DNA of 64,000 nt, from NCBI GenBank assembly GCA_009746045.1, contig RPFO01000104.1:3656034-3720033 (forward strand), read 5' to 3'. The position numbers were made by a program, and so were the translations under genes. Below, piece by piece: positions 13,201 to 23,005 of this stretch. The notes below the pieces were generated by a model that did no database searches, was not told the DNA's origin, and worked only from the letters and a program-made list of their open reading frames with translations. Source of the DNA: Mesostigma viride (lineage: Eukaryota; Streptophyta; Mesostigmatophyceae; Mesostigmatales; Mesostigmataceae). Every line of letters begins with the position of its first letter. The stretch's first letter is position 1.

Positions 13201-16200
13201 CCGGCCTACTGTCAAGGGCCAATCGGGCCAGCCTATTGCGATGGCCGAATCATGCGGGCCCGATGTGATTCTATCAATATATTATTTTATTGCCGTGATA
13301 CAATGATAAATAATGCCGGCAGCTCCTACCAAGCCGGCCGGCATGTCCCAGAAGACTCTGGAGTACAAGCTCGTGCGCACGGACGCCAAGTCCCGCAAGC
13401 TGGAGGCGTTTGCGGACCACTTCCAGGGACCCAGCGACGACAAGCTCAGGTAGGGGCGGTTGTTTAGCGGTGGTGGTTGTTTAGGTGACTGCCGAGGCTG
13501 GTAGGTGGCTGTGCTCGTTTTCGTCTCAGTCCGTTGTTGTTAGGGGCATCACCGGCTGTATGCATCAGAAGTCAGTCCGTTATATTGCACTTAGTCCCAT
13601 ATGCAGCCCATGCACATACTTATGCCCATATGCCGCCAAGGCACACATAGAAGTCCGCGTGTTACTGGCAGTCGATGCGGGCCTACCCCTGTGTCATGTC
13701 TATGCGCGCCTACTCCTATGCGCTTAGTCCTTATGCCCCAACTTGAATACGACAACCACCTATAGTTCCCATGCGGGTATTCCTGTGCATGTGTCATCCT
13801 GCTTGACGTTTCCCTCCTATGCGTGTATTCCTGTGCATGTGTCATCCTGCTTGACTTTTCCCTCCTATGCGTGTATTCCTGTGCATGTGTTATCCTGCTT
13901 GACTTTTCCCTCCTATGCGTGTATTCCTGTGCATGTGTTATCCTGCTTGACTTTTCCCTCCTATGCGTGTATTCCTGTGCATGTGTCATCCTGCTTGACT
14001 TTTCCCTCCTATGCGTGTATTCCTGTGCATGTGTCATCCTGCTTGACTTTTCCCTCCTATGCGTTTAGTCCTGTGCATGTGTCATCCTGCTTGACTTTTC
14101 CCTCCTATGCGTGTATTCCTGTGCATGTGTCATCCTGCTTGACTTTTCCCTCCTATGCGTGTATTCCTGTGCGTGCGGCATCCTGCTTGACTTTTCCCTC
14201 CTATGCGTGTAGTCCTGTGCGTGTGGCATCCTGCTTGACTTTTCCCTCCTATGCGTGTATTCCTATGCATGTGGCATCCTGCTTGACGTTTCCCTCATGC
14301 CGACCCGATGCCCAACCCTGCATGGTCATCATCCGGCATTCACATTAAACACCGCGTACTTGCAGCATCAGCTGTAGTATGACGTCAGCTATTGAATTAC
14401 AATCTGCATGGAACATTGCCTGGCTGGCTCGTGCGCAGGCGCGTGCGTCAGCGCAAGTCCTTGGGTCCCCTGCGCGCTTGCGACCTGACCAGCATACAGG
14501 AGCTGCTGGCGGCCGTGGACGCGGCCACCCACCGAGGTAGGGTGCCGTGCTGGAAAATAGTCCGTCATGTTCTACAATTCAGGAATAAGTAGCGGTAATG
14601 CCGGCGGCCCCTAGACGCGGCCAGCTGGCCACCCAACGAGATATGTTGATCAGGGCATTTCGTCCGTAGAAATATTTTTCAAATGGGGCACTGCAAAGTT
14701 ACTGGTAATCGCGGCTACCCACTGAGATATCGTGCTAAGAAAAGGGGTAGCCTTGCGAAGCCGTAGGACTGCCACAAACAGGTGCTGCCAGCTGTCCTGG
14801 AAAAACACATGGTGATGACGTCATCGGCCTGTACCGTTCCAGATACTGCTTCTACCTGATATTAGCTGTGCTGGTAATAAAAGTTATTTGTGAACGAATT
14901 GTTTGCCCTTTCTTCGGTTCCCCCCTCCTTGCTCCCTCTTTTCATCGTGCAGGGCTGACCAAGGTTGTCCAGAAGTACGTCTGTACTTGTATTTGCTTCA
15001 TCTTTGCTCCCTCGCTATTTGATTCCCCCCCCCTTGCTCCCTGTTTGTGTCATGCAGGCCTGACTGAGGTTGTGCAGAAGCACGTGTTTGTGGGCGTGGT
15101 GGACGACACATTTGTTGCGTTCCAGCATGGCACCAAGCTATTTGTGGGCAACGTGCTCGCGCTCAGGTAGGTAACATGAGAGGACGCGAGGATGTCGGCG
15201 CCTGTGGGTATGTGTGGGCAACGATGCTCGCGCTCAGGTAGGGTGAGCATGCAAGGGCGTGTGTGCGCAGGTATACTGTAAACGGATGCAGGCGCTTGCG
15301 GGCACTTGTGGGCCCGCGCTCCGGTAGGGTGACTACGCATGCAGTAGCGTCCCATTTTGGTTGCTATCCTTACTTTCTGCCCTCTGCCCTCGCTGGCCAA
15401 GGAGGCTGCTTGTAGGCAATTTGCTCGTGCTCAGGTGGGAAGAATCCCGTGATGCGAATCACAGGATGGGAGCGCTCTTGGGGAACGTGCTCGCGCTCAG
15501 GTGTCGTGAATTTGCAAGCAAGCACTTGTGTGCACTAGGCAGCTAAGTGCTAATGCTCAATGCAACACTAGGCGGCTAGGTGCAAATGTCAAGAGAATGC
15601 AAGGATGCCAGTAGTAGCTTGGCGAGCTGCGTACGCGCTCTCAAGCGTGATTGTTATGATGCCTCTGTGGAGGTGCCAGGATGCAAGCCCTCATGCGCAG
15701 CGTTGCCCGCACTCAGGTATTGTGACTTCGCAAGTAGCAGTGACATGTTGACAGGTGCCATGCTAGCCGCCCACGTGCTGCATGCAACGTTGTCGCGCTC
15801 AGGTGTTGTGATAGGTGCGGCGATGATGCGTTGGTTGGAACGCAAGGATGCATGCAGTAGTGATGATGCTTCGGTTGGAATGCATGCAGTAGTGATGATG
15901 CCTCGGTTGGAATGCATGCAGTAGTGATGATGCCTCGGTTGGAATGCAGGGATGCAGGCAGTAGTGCTTAGGCTGGTGATCCTGCCTTAGTGCTGATGCA
16001 GGCAGGCAGGGCTGATGTACTCTGCACACATTTCTACTCCCGTTTGTGCCAGATTATTGTCCTACTATACAGTCCTGATATTATCCCATTCCCGCAGTTG
16101 GGAGCTGGTTTACCAATGAATGTGATAAAATAACTAGTGTCTGTTGCTATTCGCGCCTCTTTCTGTCCCTTGCAGCAAGGAGCTGGTTTACCAGTGAATG

Positions 16201-19200
16201 TGATAAAATAACTAGTGTCTGTTGCTATTCGCGCCTCTTTCTGTCCCTTGCAGCAAGGAGCTGGTCTACCTGCATACAATTGTCTCTTTCATTGTTATTG
16301 GCACTACCTGCTAACCATACTGTACCACTTGCTGCCAGGAGCTGGTCTACATGCTCTAATCTTCATGGATTTTAGTTGCCTCTCTGTACCTTTTATATGC
16401 CCACGGTTTGAATATCGCTTGCAGCCAGGAGCTGGTCGAAAGGCTGTAATTAGTGCCTTTTCTATGCCTCTCTGTGCCTTTCATTTGCCCATATTTTGAA
16501 TCCCGCTTGCAGCCAGGAGCTAGTCTACCAGCAGGTGCTCCGCCGGTTCTCCCAGTTCCCCCCGCTGGCGCTGAGCGAGCCGGCCAACGTGCGGGAGCTG
16601 TTGGTGCTCGCGCTGGACGCGGAGGAGGTGGTGGGCAACTGGGACCCGTCGGATGGCGGCAAGGAGGAGATCGCCGAGGTGAGAAGTGCGATAATTTTGG
16701 CGGTTGGAGTATCACTCAAGAGGAGATTGCCGAGGTGAGAGATGGATCCTTTCGGCGGTTGAAGTTGCACTTATGAGGAGGTCGCCGGGGTGAAAGTTTT
16801 TGGTTTTGGCGGGTGGAGGTGGGTCTGGTGGGATTGGGTGGAAATAAATTGCCGAAGTGAGGAGGACACCCATGCCATAAATGGGTGGAACTAAAGAAGG
16901 TAAGGGGAGGAGGTAAAAGGACAGGGCGAGGGGGGGGGCGGCATTTAGAAGATTGCGGAGATGAGAGGTTCGTGGTTTTGTTTAGGGGGTGGGGGGTGGG
17001 GGGCTGGGGAGATTGCCAAGTTGTGTGTGGGGTAATCATGCATGGAGGTGCATGGGATGTGATGATTGGCAATCGGGGTTGGGTTGGAGGAGATTGTACA
17101 GGTGCAGGGTTTTAGGTTTGTGTGGAAGAGGAGGGGAGATCTCGAATGTGAGTGTTCTCATGTGGAAGGCGATGAGGACTTTGCTGAGGTGAGGGGTTTG
17201 TGGAATGTCTTTTAGGGGGGTGAATGGGAAGGGGGGGGGGAGTGGGGACATTGCCGAAAACAGGGGTGAGATTGGGGATGTTGTGAAACGTTTCCCTTCC
17301 TTCATACCCCCTCCCCCCCCTTCTTACCCCGCCCCTTCCTTCTTACCACACGCCCCTCCTTCTAATCCCACCCTCTTCCCTCTTACCCTGCCCTGCTTGC
17401 TGCCCTTTCCCTTCCTACCCCAACCCCTTCCTACCCCCCCCCCCTTCCTTTTTCCCCCCCTCCCCCCTCCCCAGGTCACCACCCAGCTCTTGCTCCAGAA
17501 GGCAGAGCTGCTGCAGGAGTACTTCACCATCACGCTCACGCCGGACGGGATGCTGACCACGCTGCCCGTGATCCTCGAGCAGTACTTGCCCGACCTGGGC
17601 CGGCTGCCGCAGTTTATGCTCGCGCTCGGCAACGAGGTACGCGCTGGAACGTCACACACAGTTTATGCTGCCGCACGTCGTGAAGAGGTAACGCCTGGGC
17701 CGCCGCCACAGTTCGTGGTGGCTCCAGGGACAAGGTCTGGCCCAGTCAGCCGTTTGGCTCGCAGGATTCAAGGGTTAGGTCGTTTGAATGGCTACCCGTG
17801 TGGCCGAGCAAGAGTGGATCATGGACAACTGCATGTGATTATGGTTTCAGCTGCTGCGCCGTGGAGCAAGGAAAGGATGTTTTGGATCCGTGGGCTCTAT
17901 CTGACTTCCCTGGCAGCTCTTTATAACCCAAGGGCCGTCTCGTATTTCGCTGGTCGGCCCGTAGATCCTACATATCCTTGATCTGTCCGTGGCATCTGTT
18001 CTGTACTGCCAGTGTTGCCCCCAGTCTACCCCATTGCCTCCATTGGCCCTGTGGCCGCCATCTATTGGTCCAGCTATGCCTGGACAGCGATAAGGGCACT
18101 GTAATCTATTTGTGCGCGGGCCGTATGCTCTCTGTTTTGTATTTGACCGCTGCCACAGTGGTCAAAATCACTTTGCGGCAAATATTTTGCGAATCGACCC
18201 CACAAAGTTCTATTAATCTGCCTAGTTTTGGCTCGCAAACTCTAGTTCGCATGCCACTGTGCTTGTCTACTAGACTATCTACTAATTTTTTCCTAGCACC
18301 AAGGATGACATCGACACATGCATAGGTCATGTGTGGACGGCTTTGCGTAAGTTAGACAGAGTGTGGCACGCCAAGAACCTGTTCGTTGGCCGGAAACGGG
18401 AGCTTTCCAAGGATCTTCAGTGTTCATACTATTCTGACCTATGGGGCGGAAGCCTGGACTCTCACTGAACATCTAGACTCCAGATGGAATGGAACGGTTC
18501 CTAGGATCCTTAAGTATATCTTGGGGGTGAAGCACGGCGAACACCGCCACTTGGCGGCGTTGTATGATGGGATGTCCCGTGTGTCTGAAATTATTAGGCA
18601 GCGTAGACTACAGTTTGCTGGCCATCTAGCCCGTACTAATAAGTTTGATACAGATGAGGGCCCTGCTGGTTCCTTGCGGACTGGCCAGCCCTAGAGATAT
18701 CTTCTTACGTGGCCAGGCCCTGCCAGGGTTAGGGCGACGCTGTGGCCAACATTGGACAAACCGCGATATGATTTTAGCTGACATGCAGAGAAAAGACGCT
18801 GTTGGCTCAACCCCTCTTACTCAGATATGGTTGTATATGCAGGATAAGCAGCGTTGGGCGGACATTGTCAAAAACTACGACCCCCCAACTGTGGGTCCTA
18901 GGAAATGTTGAAAGCATGGTAGTCATAGTTTGCGTGCAAGATTAGCTCGAGGCCTTGCTTGAGGCCCATATATTAGACTAGCTGTGGACATACATGTACA
19001 TATTGACGTCTTGGGGAGACGTCCACTATGTCTTAAATTCGGGAATTCAGTGCTCCGTGGTTACCCAACGGGGACAAGAGACTTATTAAGTAATTAATTA
19101 ATTGATTAATGTAGTAATTTTATTGCATTGTAAAAATACAGCGCCGTGTCGCAATTACCATGTGGAAATAGCTTTGCCTTGCAAACCTAAAGTTGCATCT

Positions 19201-21037
19201 TGTTTTGGGGTCGCAAAATAATTTGTCGCACGTGATTTTGACCACTACGTTATTGACCTGTATTGACCCCTATTGACCCCTGTTGACCCCTGTTGACCCC
19301 TACTAACCCCTATTGACCCTATTGACCCCTATTGACCCCCTATTGACCCCTATTGAGCCCTATTGGCCCCTATTGACCCCCTATTCGACCCCTATCGACC
19401 CCTATTGACCCCTATTGGCCCCTATTGACCCCTATTGACACCCCTACGGACCTCTGTTCACCCCAGGTGTGCTGGGACAGCGAAAAGGAGTGCTTCCACT
19501 CGATTGCGCTCGAGCTGGCCCAGTTCTACGGGCTGCACCCACGGCCGCCCGAGGAGCAAGCAGAGGCCGAGGTGCAGACTGGTGGCTCCGTCTCCCAAGA
19601 AGACGACCCTCCAGGACAAGCTAAAGACCCACACGACCCTCGAGGACAAGATGAGCCGGTGCTGACCACCAAGGAGGGCAAGGTCGTTGAATGCGAGGAT
19701 GGTGAATGCGAGCAAGGGAAGGGCAAGGAGGGGACGGGCAAGGAAGGGGGAGACGAGGAGGGGACGGGGAATGCTGTGTCTGCCCAAGGTAGTCATCATC
19801 ATCATCACGAGCACGGCACCCAGGGCGCCTGCTGTGGTGAAGGAGATGATGGTGATAGGACAGGCGCAGGAGCGCAGGGCGGGGATGAGGGTGCAGCGGG
19901 AGATGGCCCGACCCCCGGTCGGGGCGATCCCGCGGGCAGCTCTGCTGCAGGGGAGGGTGACTCTGGGAAGGGTGGGGAGGGACAGATACCTGGTAAAAAA
20001 GCGGAATGCGCTCGGCAGGGCCAAGTGACGGGCGGTAGCAGCACCCATCATGATCCGAGCCAAGCACGAAGCAGGGGCAGCACGCAGCCGCCGCCGCCGC
20101 TGCCCGTGGCGACGCTCCAGCGGGGCGGTGGCAAGGTGTCTGCGGAACGCGACTGGGTGGTGCAGTACGTGCTGTTCCCCGCGATGAGGCTCTTTCTCAA
20201 GCCGCCGATCTCGATGGCGACCGATGGCACCGTGGTGCAGGTGGGCAGCACATTCACGCACTTGTTTGTAGTGGGCTTGTTTGGTGCTGAGTGGGGTGGG
20301 GTGGGGTGGGGTGGGGTGAGGGTGGGGTGGGGTGTGGACGTGTGGTGGTGTGGTGGTGGGGGGGATGTTTGTGGGTAGGCGGCTGCACGTGATGCAGCCG
20401 CGTGCTTCAGGGGTGCTTTGAATTTATTGATTGGGGCCGCAGAAGGGTTGTGGGTGGCGATGATGGTGGGTGTATAGGCTGACAATCGAGCTAGCCGTCT
20501 GTCTGCTGGTCGAAGACCACCCCTTTGTCGGCGGCTAGTTGCCTGTGTTAGGATGTCATGGAGCATGGCGTTCTTGCGAAAAGGGTAGCCGCTTTCCATT
20601 TTTGCTAGCACGGCGCAACCGGTAGAGATATGAGAAATTTTTTATCGGTATCGTGGATGCATGATACCAGTTTGAGTTTTCTTATCTATGATTCTTTGCT
20701 TCTGTGGCATGGCTAGGTGGGTGCTTTCTAGGTTTTTTACATATCTGCGAGCATGGCAGCACAGTGGACTGCATTTGCCATAAAATGGCTCCATTCTGTG
20801 GTGGCCTTGGCGTGTCTTCATCGAGAGTGTGTCTACATTGGTTTTCGCGGCGGCTGTCATGGTGCGTGCTTCTGGTGGACAGAAGGTCAGGTAAGCTTGA
20901 TTACTTGTTGGCTGTGGATGGCAATAGGGAATACCTGTGATGCTGAACCATAACTGCGGTGTGCATCTGACTTTTGCGCTATCGTGCTGCAGGTGGCTTG
21001 TCTGGAGAAGCTCTACAAGATCTTCGAGCGTTGTTGA
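4271..21037 (+). CDS. MLH1: DNA mismatch repair protein MLH1, 14 coding exons
   Basis: MutL-homologue ATPase acting in the nucleus in post-replicative mismatch repair and meiotic recombination, as a heterodimer with PMS1/PMS2- or MLH3-type partners. Exons: 4271-4480, 5043-5215, 6985-7060, 8051-8185, 9519-9792, 10351-10499, 11523-11621, 13334-13449, 14439-14536, 15058-15166, 16513-16678, 17475-17636, 19467-20240, 20993-21037. Phases agree throughout and the sum is 2,586 bp (861 aa). The N-terminal GHKL ATPase is complete: [30 protein letters not shown] and [15 protein letters not shown]; then the transducer domain with [11 protein letters not shown]. The C-terminal dimerisation domain ends in KLYKIFERC; the terminal FERC is known to complete the partner's endonuclease site. 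The start of exon 8 is least certain (an upstream AG at 13322 is an alternative, and the usual TLLPG segment is not seen). Exon 13 carries an unusual acidic Gly/Glu/His-rich insert. Human MLH1 has 756 residues. Confidence 0.95.
5393..5725. mobile_element. MITE 2, Tc1/mariner-like, in MLH1 intron 2
   Basis: About 333 bp bounded by TACAGTCATTACCGCG on the left and its reverse complement on the right, with inverted ends of about 24 bp before the first mismatch and TA at both outer edges. Inside, AACTTAACGCGG recurs several times. It shares the first ten bases (TACAGTCATT) with MITE 1, so the two are probably related families moved by the same transposase. Confidence 0.82.
7627..8050 (+). repeat. 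Acceptor-side echo array of MLH1 exon 4
   Basis: Upstream of exon 4 (true acceptor AG at 8049-8050, exon beginning GTAGAGGACCTCTTC) there are degenerate copies of the same acceptor plus exon start after AG at 7626, 7715, 7896 and 7974, with a weaker one near 7818. The copies would read [26 protein letters not shown] and VEDVFYIVP against the true VEDLFYNVP. Spacings are about 89, 103, 78, 78 and 76 bp. None continues as a usable exon. Confidence 0.8.
8186..8580 (+). repeat. Donor-side echo array of MLH1 exon 4
   Basis: The end of exon 4 reads GTCAGCTTCTCCTGCAAGAAG followed by the donor at 8186. Degenerate copies follow, with GTGAGG- or GTGGGG-type donors at 8221, 8363 and 8573 (for example CCAGCTTCTCCTGCATCAAG at 8343-8362), and shorter AAG-GTGAG copies near 8240 and 8421. 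The interval is G-rich and has no coding potential of its own. Confidence 0.72.
8821..9334 (+). repeat. 74-bp tandem repeat, 7 copies, MLH1 intron 4
   Basis: The landmark CACTCCATGC occurs at 8831, 8905, 8979, 9053, 9127, 9201 and 9275, a strict 74-bp period. The units include TGGTCCACCCTGCTGGTCGT and TAATCGTATCTCATTCATCA. The middle copies are almost identical, implying recent expansion. Confidence 0.92.
9380..9512 (+). repeat. Short tandem repeat before MLH1 exon 5
   Basis: Imperfect repeats of CATTACTGTGGTATTT/GTACTT run up to the exon 5 acceptor (AG at 9517-9518). They may be a repeated acceptor tract, but exon sequence is not included in the copies. Confidence 0.6.
11393..11435 (+). repeat. 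Echo copy of the start of MLH1 exon 7
   Basis: The stretch CGAGAAGGTGGTGTAGGCGG and the following GTGCAGCAGCTGGTGG match the start of exon 7 (CACGAGAAGGTGGTGGAGGC, 11538 onward) almost base for base, 146 bp upstream. One change makes an in-frame TAG, so this copy cannot be a working exon. Donor-side echoes of the same exon (GACGCAG before GTAGG) recur near 11661 after the true donor at 11622. Confidence 0.8.
13768..14300 (+). repeat. 48-bp tandem repeat, about 10 copies, MLH1 intron 8
   Basis: Units containing TCCCTCCTATGCGTGTATTC and CTGTGCATGTGTCATCCTGC repeat every 48 bp. Because 48 is divisible by three, both strands show long open frames here, but these are products of the repeat. It ends about 140 bp before the exon 9 acceptor. 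Confidence 0.92.
14915..15810 (+). repeat. Echo arrays on both sides of MLH1 exon 10
   Basis: Upstream, a C-rich acceptor tract and GGCTGACCAAGGTTGTCCAG at 14953 repeat the exon 10 start (GCCTGACTGAGGTTGTGCAG at 15058), 105 bp apart. Downstream of the true donor at 15167, copies of the exon end (GGCAACGTGCTCGCGCTCAG) with their own GT occur with donors at about 15238, 15324, 15435, 15501, 15717 and 15803. The copy before 15501 is identical over about 15 bases. Confidence 0.85.
16098..16512 (+). repeat. Acceptor-side echo array of MLH1 exon 11
   Basis: Five copies of the exon 11 acceptor and start (true: TTGCAG-CCAGGAGCTAGTCTAC at 16513) begin at about 16098, 16176, 16254, 16334 and 16425. 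Spacing is 78, 78, 80, 91 and 88 bp. The second and third units, including the tract CTTTCTGTCCCTTGCAG, are nearly identical over 78 bp. Confidence 0.88.
16679..17260 (+). repeat. Donor-side echo array of MLH1 exon 11
   Basis: The exon ends GAGGAGATCGCCGAG with its donor at 16679. Similar junctions follow: GAGGAGATTGCCGAG with donor 16735, GAGGAGGTCGCCGGG near 16790, AAATTGCCGAA with donor 16857, and weaker forms near 16960, 17015, 17095 and 17189. The copies decay with distance and the background becomes G-rich. Confidence 0.78.
17300..17472 (+). repeat. Expanded pyrimidine tract before MLH1 exon 12
   Basis: About 170 bp of almost pure C/T with recurring CCCCTTCCTTCTTACC-like units run into the acceptor at 17473-17474. 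This is consistent with a reiterated acceptor tract. Further donor-like echoes of exon 12 (CAGTTTATGCT, AAGAG-GTAACG) lie just after its donor, at 17660-17735. Confidence 0.7.
18157..19246. mobile_element. TIR element in MLH1 intron 12, with a LINE fragment inside
   Basis: The left edge AGTGGTCAAAATCAC at 18157 is matched by its reverse complement ending at 19246. Similarity continues inward for about 40 bp on each side (TTGCGGCAAATATTTTGCGA on the left against TGCGACAAATTATTTTGCGA on the right). The total is 1,090 bp. No transposase is seen; the interior is largely a LINE 3' fragment, so the TIR element is non-autonomous. A target duplication is not obvious. Confidence 0.72.
18300..19110 (+). 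mobile_element. LINE 3' fragment (5'-truncated non-LTR retrotransposon)
   Basis: Translations of the plus strand give the C-terminal part of a LINE ORF2 downstream of the reverse transcriptase: [20 protein letters not shown], then [12 protein letters not shown], then [13 protein letters not shown], spread over more than one frame, so it is broken. The 3' end carries a CTCCGTGG...CCCAACGGGG stretch and a TAATTAATTAATTGATTAA tail. The N-terminal endonuclease and RT are absent. Confidence 0.8.
19250..19460 (+). repeat. TATTGACCCC tandem repeat before MLH1 exon 13
   Basis: About eighteen copies of a 10-11 bp unit (TATTGACCCC, CTGTTGACCCC variants) lead directly into the exon 13 acceptor CTCTGTTCACCCCAG (AG at 19465-19466). 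The true acceptor tract looks like the last unit of the array. Confidence 0.88.
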
Positions 21038-21179
21038 TATCAAGTTTATCTGAGCAGCGTGGACACCTGGGGTCGCGTGCTTCTATCTATCTTGCGCATA
21101 ATACAACATGCGTGGGCCTCTTTCAACGAGGCAACCAGCACGTGCTCATGATATTAACAATTTCATTTAAATAATTGAA

Positions 21180-21368
21180 TCGATCATGTGACTGCTGGAG
21201 AAAAGGCAGGGGTACGTACCGGGGGGGAAGCGTGTGCAGATGCGTCTGAAGTGCGATGGTCGCTTTGCTGCCTTCTTTGACGGTGTTCAGATTAACACCA
21301 CGGGTGGAGAGTCTCGTGGTGAGTCTCGTGGTGCGAAGCGTGCTGCCCCTGGTGGTTCCAGTAAGTAG
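21180..21368 (+). other. Protein-like tail of an unrecognised frame
   Basis: One frame reads GKRVQMRLKCDGRFAAFFDG and continues to TAG at 21366-21368 with a basic, Gly/Ser-rich end. It lies just beyond MLH1 in a stretch of retroelement debris, so it may be the end of a LINE open frame. No family is recognised. Confidence 0.35.
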
Positions 21369-22092
21369 ACAACCCTACTCGTCGGCTCGCGGCTAACAGG
21401 CTTCGGGGACAGCCCCCTAAAGAGTCCCCTGTTCCACTCCCATGCCTCGACCTAGCAGTCGGGTGATAGACATGGTGGTGCCGGTATTTCGGGCTACAAC
21501 TTCATCTGTCAACTGTCAGATTTGTAAACCCCAACGAGTGCTAGATTACCTACGCATCGGCGTTGCGCAATCACCCCCGAATACCCCGAGCAAGCGGCGC
21601 AGGCTCGCATCCTACCCTTGCAGGACAAAATCAATGCGATGAAAAGCACTATTCCCTCCACTTCCCTCCCCTCCGTTCCATCCCCACCCCCACCTCCCGC
21701 TGCATCCATCCCCATCCCCCATCGCCGTTCTCCCCTGTTGGGCCAGCAGAGTTAGGTTAGTTTGATTACGCGGCTTCCTCCACTCCACCCATCCATCAAG
21801 GAATATGCTACATGATCTCCCAACGGAGACATGTTATGATTTTTTTTTTTTTTTTATGTGACTGCTTCATGAAATACCAGCCATCGACCTCTAATACACC
21901 ATATTGGAAAGAGGGAGGGCACCTACAGCCTTCTCTCACTGCAGAGCCCCGGCACATGCCTCAGAATATACTCTCTCTGCGAACTGAAGGGCAGGCACAC
22001 CTGTGGGCCTAGCTGCAGCTTTGTGCTGACAAGCATGCGGCAGGTGCTTCACCGTACAGCGGGCACTCCGAAGGTACCTCCTTCGGCCGCAC

Positions 22093-22146
22093 AACATGGG
22101 CCGGCTATAAGTAGTTAATTAATTAACATGGGCCGGCTATAAGTTA
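22093..22146 (+). mobile_element. Extremely short LINE-tail insertion with target duplication
   Basis: The phrase AACATGGGCCGGCTATAAGT occurs at 22093 and again at 22125, separated only by a GTTAATTAATT stretch. This looks like a target-site duplication of about 20 bp around a LINE insertion truncated to its AT-rich tail. Confidence 0.6.
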
Positions 22147-22159
22147 GGGATCTGAAGAC

Positions 22160-22841
22160 AAGGCGGATCCCCCACCAGTCCTGCTCACCTTCCTCTCCCC
22201 TGAGGATAAGCAGCGGTTCCTCTCTCGTCGCAAGCGGTTGCACGCGACCTCACCTGGACGCTGGATGACGACCTAACCCCCGCTCAGCAACAGCAGCGAC
22301 GCGACCTGTGGCCGGAATACCTCCGCCATAAGCAGGACCTCCAGAAGCCCAAGGTGTACTGGAGGGGCGGGGACCTGATGATCAACCACAAGATGTGGAC
22401 GCCCCCAGCGGGCTAGAATAGCAATAGCCCTAGCTTGTAACCATTGGAGTCACTGCCGCTAAGGCAGCCATGCATGCCTAGAATGTTTGCCTAGCTGTGC
22501 CAACACACCTAGTCACGTGCCGCCAACGCACGATACACCACCAGCCATAGCCTTAGCCTAGTCCTAGTACAGCCATGCTACGCCCGGGCTATGATCAGAT
22601 TACTTGCCCACGCTATACTTGTTATGCTACGCTTACATGGGGCTTATTGCACCCACAGTTTGCCGGATCGTTAGCGTGTCCGTTTAGCTAGCGCGCCCGA
22701 ATGCAGCTGTGGCATGCCTTTGGCATGAAGGAGACTGGGGGTCTCTGCCCTTTCTCCTGTAGTGCACACACAGGTATTAAAAGCACTTCGGTGCTCCGTG
22801 ACTCCCCAACGGGAGCACGAGTTTAATTAATTAATTAATGA
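22160..22841 (+). mobile_element. LINE fragment with ORF end and 3' tail
   Basis: A frame reading PAQQQQRRDLWPEYLRHKQD and ending KVYWRGGDLMIN...TPPAG at TAG (22414-22416) resembles the ends of ORF1-type proteins of algal L1-like elements. The upstream part (FLSPEDKQRFLSRRKRL) is in another frame, so there is at least one frameshift near 22240. The 3' region ends with CTCCGTGACTCCCCAACGGG and a TTAATTAATTAATTAATG tail at 22841, the same kind of end as the fragment in MLH1 intron 12. Confidence 0.65.
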
Positions 22842-23005
22842 GGGATCTGACGATTCCAAGCATGCATTGCGCCACAGACCCAGAAATGGCTCTTGCTCAA
22901 AGTGTTATTGGGAGAGTATAAAAGCTTAATTCTCCAGGGGCCAGAACCTCCATATGCAATGAACGCAATATTACATGCCTGCGTCTAGCCCCCAAAGTAA
23001 GTTCA

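Noticed and set aside
13590-14348. 200-codon repeat proteins on both strands in MLH1 intron 8
   Set aside because: The 48-bp period is a multiple of three, so an open unit stays open; it lies wholly between well-placed MLH1 exons.
19250-19460. Interstitial telomere-like repeat
   Set aside because: TATTGACCCC is not a known telomere unit, and it merges into the acceptor tract of an exon.
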